Shown: positions 53,238-58,865 of the stretch, in pieces
Position numbering within the stretch: position 1 is the stretch's first letter
How the letters are laid out: every line of letters starts with the position of its first letter
Origin: Fen731 sp964354265
GTDB lineage: Bacteria; Actinomycetota; Humimicrobiia; Humimicrobiales; Humimicrobiaceae
Assembly (NCBI GenBank): GCA_964354265.1
Contig: CAYGYY010000001.1
Coordinates: 1 to 58,865 of the forward strand
Reading direction: 5' to 3'
DNA length: 58,865 nucleotides
The notes under the pieces: generated by a model
Seen by the model: the letters and a program-made list of their open reading frames with translations, nothing else
Told to the model about the DNA's origin: nothing
Database searches by the model: none
Translations under genes and position numbers: made by a program

Positions 53238-54443
53238 TTGGAAATCATAGTTGATGAAATAACATGTACCGGATGCACTTTATGCAGGAATGTATGCATG
53301 TATGATGCAATAGAGATAATTGATAAAAAAGCTAAAATAAATGAGAACTGCATATTCTGCGGCGCCTGCATTGAAACATGCAAATATGATTCGATAGAGA
53401 TTACTGGCCTTATCGAGTCCCATAAGGATTTATCGCATTACAAAGGGGTCATGGTATTCATAGAGCAGCATACGGGAAGCATCGCAGATGTTAGCTATGA
53501 ATTGCTTAGTGAGGGCAGAAAGCTTGCAGACGGGCTTAAAACCATGTTATCAGGAATATTTGTTGGCAGCAATCTAAGTGACGATGCTAAAAAAAGTGTA
53601 TTCAGGTATGGCGCTGATATGCTATATGTAATTGACGATGTTGTCTTTGAACATAATATCGATGATATTTTTTCAAAAGCGCTTGTACAGGTCATTCATA
53701 AATATAAGCCTGATATCTTTCTTGCCGGCGCAACTAGCTTTGGCAGAAGCCTTATCCCTAAGGTTGCAGCAATAATTAAAACCGGACTTACAGCTGATTG
53801 CACTGCCTTAGCAATAGATGAAGAAAAAAAGATACTGCTCCAGACCCGCCCTACATTTGGCGGCAATATTCTTGCTACTATAATAACAAGAAATGCAAAA
53901 CCGCAGATGGCGACGGTACGTCCGCATGTTATGGAAAAGGTAGGGTCCTATACTGATAAGGGATATGAAAATAAAATAGAATTTATTAATCTTGATACCG
54001 GGAATTTCAAGTCAAGGTATAAACTTTTATCGGTTGAAACGGAGACAGGCCAGAGCATAAACCTGACAGACTATGATGTTATTGTGTCCGGGGGAAGGGG
54101 AATTGGCGGTCCTGATAGTTTTTCTCTTTTAAAAGAGCTCGCAGACCTTCTGGGTGGAGTAGTGGGTGCCTCCAGGGCTGCTGTAGACTCGAACTGGATC
54201 TCTTATCCTCACCAGGTCGGTCAGACAGGCAAAACAGTCAATCCCAAGATATATATAGCTTGCGGGATATCAGGGGCTATACAACACCTTGCTGGCATGC
54301 AGACCTCAGATATGATAATTGCAATAAATAGAGACCCGGATGCGCCTATATTCAGGATTGCAAATTTTGGCATTGTCGGTGATTTATTTGAGGTTGTCCC
54401 TAAGCTTATAAAACGAATAAAAAGCAGCAAGAATATTTCCTGA
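53238..54443 (+). CDS. etfA: Electron transfer flavoprotein subunit alpha with N-terminal 2[4Fe-4S] ferredoxin domain
   Basis: 401 residues. The first 65 residues are a bacterial ferredoxin: CTGCTLCRNVC and CIFCGACIETC provide eight cluster cysteines. The rest is EtfA, with the FAD-binding end VSGGRGIGGPDSF, SRAAVDSNWI, YIACGISGAIQH and AINRDPDAPIF. The same ferredoxin extension occurs in CarE of the caffeyl-CoA reductase-Etf complex, which couples NADH oxidation to ferredoxin and enoyl-CoA reduction. The start is TTG; no ATG is available upstream of the first cluster. Confidence 0.93.
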   Translation: MEIIVDEITCTGCTLCRNVCMYDAIEIIDKKAKINENCIFCGACIETCKYDSIEITGLIESHKDLSHYKGVMVFIEQHTGSIADVSYELLSEGRKLADGLKTMLSGIFVGSNLSDDAKKSVFRYGADMLYVIDDVVFEHNIDDIFSKALVQVIHKYKPDIFLAGATSFGRSLIPKVAAIIKTGLTADCTALAIDEEKKILLQTRPTFGGNILATIITRNAKPQMATVRPHVMEKVGSYTDKGYENKIEFINLDTGNFKSRYKLLSVETETGQSINLTDYDVIVSGGRGIGGPDSFSLLKELADLLGGVVGASRAAVDSNWISYPHQVGQTGKTVNPKIYIACGISGAIQHLAGMQTSDMIIAINRDPDAPIFRIANFGIVGDLFEVVPKLIKRIKSSKNIS

Positions 54444-54584
54444 CACAGAGCTAAAAAAGTAATTCATGCTTCACTATGCAACAGATTTATATCGATTATA
54501 TCGGCACAGAATAATTATATCGAAAATACAAATAATATCTAAGATCTGAAACCACCGGGTTAAAGACGCATGGCAATATGGTAA

Positions 54585-54614
54585 TTTAATAAAATTCCAG
54601 CCATTTTTATTAAA
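54585..54614. repeat. AT-only inverted repeat upstream of the aminotransferase
   Basis: TTTAATAAAA and TTTTATTAAA form a perfect 10-bp inverted repeat with a 10-base spacer. It could end the etf transcript or be an operator; pairing is weak because it has no G or C. Confidence 0.4.
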
Positions 54615-54690
54615 TAAGCGGCAAAACTAAGCTACAATTATAACGTAATAATTACATGTATTTTAAAAACTTCAAACATAGGAGGAATAT

Positions 54691-55941
54691 ATGCATGAAC
54701 CCGGAATCAATGATTTAAAAAATAAAGGCATAAGATTTTCTGGAAGGGTTTTAAATGTTGAAGAAAGCCCCACGTTTGCCCTGGAGAAAAAGGCCGATGA
54801 ACTTGATAGTATACTTAAAAAAGAAGGCAGGAGTGTTATTCGCTTTGGGATAGGCCAGCCTGATTTTGATACCCCTGAGAACATAAAAAGCGCTGCAAAA
54901 CTCTCTATTGACCAGAATAAGACAAGATATACTGCAAGTACAGGAATAAAGGAGTTAAAAGAGGCCATATTAAAAAAGTTTGAAAGAGATAACGGATTAA
55001 GCTATGAGCTAAGTGAAATACTTGTTGGTAACGGTGCAAAACAGGTACTTGATGATATTATGAGGGTTTTTATTAATCGCGGCGATAGAGTAATAATACC
55101 AAAACCTTTCTGGGTAAGTTACAGCCAGCAGGTCATTTTATCAGAAGGGATCCCTGAGTTTGTGAACTTTAAGGATAGCCTGAGTATAGATGTCGGGCAT
55201 TTTTCTGAAATTGCGGATAAATATGGAAGTGCGGCTGGTGATGGTACAGCAAAACTCTTTATATTGAACAGTCCAAGCAACCCAACAGGGGTAGTTTGCA
55301 GGAAAAATGAGATTGAAAAAATAGGGGAAATATGCCTTAAAAATGGTATCTTTATCATTTCAGATGAAGTCTATGAGAAATTCCTCTATGGCGACGCAAA
55401 GCATTACAGTATTGCAGCTTTAAGCACGGACCTGAAAGCTAAAACTATTTCAATCAATGCAGTATCAAAGACCTATGCAATGACAGGCTGGAGGATAGGT
55501 TATTGTGCTGCTGACAGGGAAATAATTAAACAAATGACAAAAGTACAGGATCAGTCAACTTCAAATCCATGCACACCTGCTCAATGGGCTGCAATTGAAG
55601 CACTTGATGGAAATCAGGCCTCAGTTGAATTGATGAGAAAAGAATATGAAAAAAGACGGGATTATATTTATAAAAGGCTTGCTGCAATAAAAGGTATGGA
55701 ATGCGTGTTGCCGGAAGGCGCCTTTTATGTGTTTCCAAAAGTAAGCAGTTTCTTCGATGATAAAATTAAGGGCTCTTTTGATTTTGCAGGTGAACTTTTA
55801 TTAAAGGCAGCAGTCGCTGTTGTGCCAGGGGGAGCATTTGGCGACAATGATTATATCAGGATAAGCTATGCAACATCGCTTGAAAAAATCAAAGAAGGCA
55901 TGGACAGGATTGAAGATTTCTGCGCTAAATTACCGGGATAA
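54691..55941 (+). CDS. Pyridoxal-phosphate aminotransferase, aspartate aminotransferase family (class I)
   Basis: 416 residues. SPTFALEKKADEL and IRFGIGQPDFDTP near the start, LNSPSNPTG, ISDEVYEKFLYG and the Schiff-base lysine (about 260) in AVSKTYAMTGWRIGY identify subgroup I-gamma aspartate/prephenate aminotransferases, common in Bacillota and thermophiles. It likely transfers the amino group between aspartate (or aromatic acids) and 2-oxoglutarate. AGGAGG precedes the ATG. It is separated from the etf genes by 247 bases. Confidence 0.88.
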   Translation: MHEPGINDLKNKGIRFSGRVLNVEESPTFALEKKADELDSILKKEGRSVIRFGIGQPDFDTPENIKSAAKLSIDQNKTRYTASTGIKELKEAILKKFERDNGLSYELSEILVGNGAKQVLDDIMRVFINRGDRVIIPKPFWVSYSQQVILSEGIPEFVNFKDSLSIDVGHFSEIADKYGSAAGDGTAKLFILNSPSNPTGVVCRKNEIEKIGEICLKNGIFIISDEVYEKFLYGDAKHYSIAALSTDLKAKTISINAVSKTYAMTGWRIGYCAADREIIKQMTKVQDQSTSNPCTPAQWAAIEALDGNQASVELMRKEYEKRRDYIYKRLAAIKGMECVLPEGAFYVFPKVSSFFDDKIKGSFDFAGELLLKAAVAVVPGGAFGDNDYIRISYATSLEKIKEGMDRIEDFCAKLPG

Positions 55942-56081
55942 GTTTTCTTGAATATTAAGTATTCCAGAATAATAGATTTGGAAGATAATATAGATTAAAA
56001 ATAAAATAAATTTTTTGGCATAAATTAAATTTTACAAACATGATTTTTTGAAAGTTATTAATTAAATAAGAAAGAAAAATA

Positions 56082-56780
56082 ATGAAGAAAAAAAACCCCT
56101 ATAAACATGAAGACCGGGAATTGCTCCAGGCATCAGGACAGGCTAAAGATGACTTTGTTCACACCGACCCCTGGAGGGTTCTGCGTATCCAGAGCGAGTT
56201 TGTCGATGGTTTTGATGCTCTCGCAGGCATTGGCCCGTGTATTACTTTTTTTGGCTCAGCCAGGATAAAACCGGAAAGCAAATATTACAAAGCTGCAGAA
56301 ATGACTTCAGCCCTGCTTGCCAAAAAAGGATTTGGCATAATAACTGGCGGCGGACCCGGAATAATGGAAGCTGCTAATAAAGGCGCTTTCCAGGCGGGCG
56401 GGCTTTCAATCGGTTGTAAAATAGCCCTTCCATTTGAAGAACAAACTAATATTTACCAGAATATATCACTTGAATTCCGGTATTTTTTTGTAAGAAAGAC
56501 CATATTTGTAAAATATTCCGTGGGCTACATTATTTTTCCGGGCGGATTCGGCACGCTCGATGAGTTTTTTGAAGCGCTAACCCTGGTGCAAACTGGCAAA
56601 ATCGAGCATTTTCCAATTGCTCTTTACGGCAGCGAATACTGGAAAGGATTATATAGCTGGATAAATGAATGCCTTCTGGAGAAACATTGCACTATCAATC
56701 CTGAGGACAGCAATCTTTACAGGATAGTAGACAATCCGGATGAAGCGGTTGGTTTTGTGACAAAGGTTTTATGTCCATAG
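56082..56780 (+). CDS. LOG-family protein (TIGR00730, nucleotide 5'-monophosphate phosphoribohydrolase-like)
   Basis: 232 residues. ITGGGPGIMEAANKGAFQAGG and PGGFGTLDEFFEALTLVQTGK are the two signatures of the LOG/cytokinin-riboside-monophosphate phosphoribohydrolase family, formerly annotated as lysine decarboxylase. It probably hydrolyses the N-glycosidic bond of nucleoside monophosphates; the PGGxGTxxE motif holds the active-site residues. The N-terminal 50 residues are a charged extension. The gene ends directly before a decayed P-type ATPase fragment. Confidence 0.88.
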   Translation: MKKKNPYKHEDRELLQASGQAKDDFVHTDPWRVLRIQSEFVDGFDALAGIGPCITFFGSARIKPESKYYKAAEMTSALLAKKGFGIITGGGPGIMEAANKGAFQAGGLSIGCKIALPFEEQTNIYQNISLEFRYFFVRKTIFVKYSVGYIIFPGGFGTLDEFFEALTLVQTGKIEHFPIALYGSEYWKGLYSWINECLLEKHCTINPEDSNLYRIVDNPDEAVGFVTKVLCP

Positions 56781-56790
56781 GGCGCCTAAT

Positions 56791-57003
56791 CTTTCTGGGT
56801 TCTTATATTTTGAGTCTTTCGAGTGCAACATATAGTAAAATGCTCCAAAATCTTATTTGGGCAATTGGTTACAATATTTTTGCTATCCCTTTGCTGCAGT
56901 TCTCTTATATCCACCAGGCATATTATTGAGTCCCTTGGTTGGTGCTGTTTTAATGTCTCTGAGTAATATAATTGTCGTTATAAATGCAAGATTACTAAAC
57001 TAA
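56791..57003 (+). pseudogene. Remnant of a P1B-type metal-transporting ATPase (C-terminal end, frameshifted)
   Basis: In one frame 56807-56890 reads ILSLSSATYSKMLQNLIWAIG YNIFAIPL (split here), matching the conserved segment of CopA/CopB-type ATPases. Just after the IP of that stretch (about 56889) the reading shifts by one base and continues AAVLYPPGILLSPLVGAV then LMSLSNIIVVINARLL to a TAA at 57001. These are the last two membrane helices of a metal P-type ATPase. A single-base deletion breaks the frame, and nothing remains of the catalytic domains upstream, where the LOG-family gene ends at 56780. This is therefore a truncated, decayed relic. Confidence 0.8.
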
Positions 57004-57087
57004 AAGTTAAATAGAGCCCCGGGTAATGAAATATTGGCGCATTTGAACCGGTATGTTTATAAGTATTAATGTCTTAGAATGATTTAC

Positions 57088-57762
57088 TTAATTTTCTATT
57101 TCATAAAAAACATAGGTCTTTGCCGGGTTATTGACTGCATCAAAAAGCACCTCATAACTGTCGTCTGGCTCTTTATCGCTTTCCGGCGCAACGCTTGGAT
57201 TAGAAGGATAAGTTGTGCCGTCAAAGACCAGGTCCCTGTTTGTGCCCTCGCTATAGACTAAAAGGTCTCTCCATCCGTTTGTCTTTTCTTGTGAAACATA
57301 TAAAGGAGGCTCAATAACTGTAAATTTTGTAATTAATTCAGCATACCTGTCAAGGAGCAACATTGTGCAGCCGCCGCTCCCGCAGAAATACGGAGATGCC
57401 AGGAGAACAAAGTATTCGTCCTGTCCATCTTCATTTAAGTCTATCATGTAAAACTGAAACTTCTTGTCCTCTTCTGTCATAAACTCCAGATCGTCTTTTA
57501 AATAAGATTGTGTCAGGAAATTTGATATGTTTTTCCACATAAGATCATCTACAGACTGGGGAGCATAGTTGTTATCGCCTTCGGCAGATGTAGTCTCAGC
57601 AACTGTTGTCTCTGCAGTAGTTGTCTCTGTTGCGGTGGTTTCCGTAACAGTTGTTTCATCTGCAACTGTCTCTTCTGCAGGTACGCTTTTACATGCAATT
57701 CCAAGCAGCGGCATTGAAGCTATTATTACTATAGCCAATATAAGCAGTAATGCTTTTTTCAT
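57088..57762 (-). CDS. Lipoprotein with threonine/glutamate-rich repeat linker, unknown function
   Basis: 224 residues. A signal segment ends in lipobox LGIAC (Cys about 24). Residues 30-60 are short repeats of the type TETTATETTTAETT, a flexible extracellular linker. The C-terminal domain contains YMIDLNEDGQDEYFVLLAS, which resembles a DxNxDG calcium-binding loop found in FG-GAP/dockerin-like segments, then two cysteines in YFCGSGGCTML that could form a disulfide. I do not recognise a named family. It lies next to the arylsulfatase, 24 bases downstream of that gene on the same strand, and may be co-transcribed. Confidence 0.7.
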   Translation of the reverse strand: MKKALLLILAIVIIASMPLLGIACKSVPAEETVADETTVTETTATETTTAETTVAETTSAEGDNNYAPQSVDDLMWKNISNFLTQSYLKDDLEFMTEEDKKFQFYMIDLNEDGQDEYFVLLASPYFCGSGGCTMLLLDRYAELITKFTVIEPPLYVSQEKTNGWRDLLVYSEGTNRDLVFDGTTYPSNPSVAPESDKEPDDSYEVLFDAVNNPAKTYVFYEIEN

Positions 57763-57786
57763 TATTTTTCTCCCTTGAAATAAATC

Positions 57787-58865
57787 TTACTGTCTTGCCA
57801 TAACTGCTCGCATTTCTGCTTCAGTATCTTTTATCATTTCACCACTTACATCAATAACCACACTAAATATTCTGCCAGTAAAATTAAACGGCGGTTCATA
57901 CTCAGGAGTGACAGATGAACCCGGATCCGATCCACAGGTAACGCCGCCGGTCAGGCCCAGCATTATTGGGGTTGTCACAGGTATCTCAATTTGTCCAACT
58001 AATTTTCCATCAATATAAAGTTGCCCCCTGCCAGGAGCACCTTTTCCTTTAAGGATATCAGGCCGGCCTGTAACCTCAAACTCATAACGCAGTTGATGGC
58101 GGCCTTCTGCAACTGAGTCAATTGATTCAACATGAAAATAAGTCTTTGCAGCATAACTATGAATATAATGGAGCTTCCCAGCCTTCATAAAGAAAGTGTA
58201 TCCTCCATCATTTCCCCCATGTGAGAGAAGAACTCCAGCAGCACCTCCAGCAGTAATCTCTACGTCAGCTGTAATACTGTGAGATCTATTTAAAACTCTT
58301 GCTGTAACAAATGTAGGGACTGACTGTGTTCCGGGATAATATATATACTTGTTACGTTCTGCTGCAATTAAGGGACGTTCATCGCCAAATCTCTGTGCAC
58401 CCCTCCCGTCAATTGGTAAAACATTATATTTGCCTGCTTCAACATACCATGTTGCTATCATTTCTATTAATTTAACCCGCTCTGTTTCAGCAAGATTATG
58501 ATTTTCAGCAAAATCATTCTCTAAATTATACAGTTCCCAGTGGTTAGCATCCAGTTCTACAAGCTTTTCTGAAGGAATTGGCATACCAAATCCCTGACCT
58601 GCTTCAGTAAATGAAGGCCCCGGCCACGGGCATACTGCTTTCCACCCTTTATGATAAATCGAGCGATGTCCCATCATTTCAAAATACTGGGTATGGTGGT
58701 TGCCTGCAGCTTTTTTATCCTCAAATGTATGAGCAAAACTAACACCTTCTATCGGCGATTGGGTAACGCCCCTGATAGTTTCTGGTGGTTCAATGCCAAG
58801 AGCTTCCAAAATAGTTGGGACTATATCTATTGCATGAGCATATTGGTCTCTTATTTCTCCTTTTG
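57787..58865 (-). CDS. Arylsulfatase, C-terminal part (cut by right edge)
   Basis: The frame is open to the right edge, so the N-terminal sulfatase domain with its formylglycine cysteine is outside the window. The visible start, EIRDQYAHAIDIVPTILEALG, is the conserved late part of the sulfatase domain, followed by RSIYHKGWKAV, WELYNLENDFAENHNLA and a C-terminal beta-sandwich (about the last 180 residues) resembling a LamG-like domain. This matches large actinobacterial-type AtsA arylsulfatases. A TTG at 58809 is an internal codon, not the start. It would hydrolyse sulfate esters. Confidence 0.9.
   Translation of the reverse strand, partial: KGEIRDQYAHAIDIVPTILEALGIEPPETIRGVTQSPIEGVSFAHTFEDKKAAGNHHTQYFEMMGHRSIYHKGWKAVCPWPGPSFTEAGQGFGMPIPSEKLVELDANHWELYNLENDFAENHNLAETERVKLIEMIATWYVEAGKYNVLPIDGRGAQRFGDERPLIAAERNKYIYYPGTQSVPTFVTARVLNRSHSITADVEITAGGAAGVLLSHGGNDGGYTFFMKAGKLHYIHSYAAKTYFHVESIDSVAEGRHQLRYEFEVTGRPDILKGKGAPGRGQLYIDGKLVGQIEIPVTTPIMLGLTGGVTCGSDPGSSVTPEYEPPFNFTGRIFSVVIDVSGEMIKDTEAEMRAVMARQ

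Noticed and set aside
53238..54443. Idea that the ferredoxin segment before etfA is a separate small gene
   Set aside because: The ferredoxin and EtfA parts are in one uninterrupted frame, as in CarE-type proteins.
54490..54525. Two copies of ATTATATCG downstream of etfA
   Set aside because: Short, AT-rich and only two copies; no evidence for an operator or a CRISPR-like array.
1..58865. Search by eye for tRNA genes, T-box leaders, riboswitches, CRISPR arrays and insertion sequences
   Set aside because: No T-loop pattern with an acceptor stem, no T-box core, no regularly spaced repeats and no transposase frames were seen; a covariance-model search would be needed to exclude small RNAs.

Overview
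The window is AT-rich, densely packed bacterial chromosome with short intergenic gaps and many overlapping start/stop codons. The order rpsF-ssb-rpsR-yybS-like-rplI-dnaB-purA and the run mcsA-mcsB-clpC-disA-ispD-ispF-cysE-cysS-rlmB-rae1 match the Bacillota (Bacillus-type) arrangement. Oxygen-sensitive-type enzymes (2-hydroxyacyl-CoA dehydratase, a ferredoxin-fused EtfA, a lone MetV-like protein) suggest an anaerobic fermenter or acetogen-like organism. An uncultured anaerobic Bacillota or a deep-branching, low-GC Actinomycetota-type lineage fits; this placement is inference. I see no tRNA, rRNA, CRISPR array, integrase or insertion sequence.

Layout. 1-7400: an accessory block with a CrtO-like acyltransferase cut by the left edge, a CrtQ-like glycosyltransferase, two related alpha/beta hydrolases, two SDR-family sugar/lipid epimerase-reductases, a DUF362 protein and an alpha/alpha-toroid protein; this looks like lipid or terpenoid-glycoside metabolism. 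7500-9640: a YtxH protein and an ABC-2 exporter. 9690-12820: pabA-pabB-pabC (p-aminobenzoate for folate). 12930-17570: nitroreductase, a DHH-CBS-CCA nucleotidyltransferase fusion and argJ. 17600-21690 (minus): GerMN lipoprotein, two 2-hydroxyacyl-CoA dehydratase subunits and their activating ATPase. 22000-24290: RRM RNA-binding protein, SIMPL lipoprotein, histidine phosphatase. 24520-31870: ribosomal/replication/purine block. 31950-34930: lone pstB, greA, lysS. 35000-46190: protein-arginine kinase/ClpC, c-di-AMP synthase, isoprenoid, cysteine, rRNA methylation and RNase genes, then a secreted nuclease. 46250-50960 (minus): metV-like gene, then bioY - carboxyltransferase/BCCP fusion - accC. 51200-54440: acyl-CoA dehydrogenase, EtfB, ferredoxin-EtfA. 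54690-58865: aminotransferase, LOG-family protein, a decayed P-type ATPase remnant, a lipoprotein and the C-terminal part of an arylsulfatase.

The most unusual items are: (i) a pyruvate-carboxylase-type carboxyltransferase domain that has lost both metal-binding histidines, fused to an AccB-type biotin domain in an operon with a biotin transporter and biotin carboxylase; (ii) rlmB, whose reading frame extends about 65 codons upstream of its first ATG with no ATG/GTG/TTG and probably starts at a CTG overlapping the cysS stop; (iii) a cysteinyl-tRNA synthetase with SIGN instead of HIGN; (iv) a frameshifted metal P-type ATPase tail; and (v) a CrtO/CrtQ pair without the rest of the carotenoid pathway in view.
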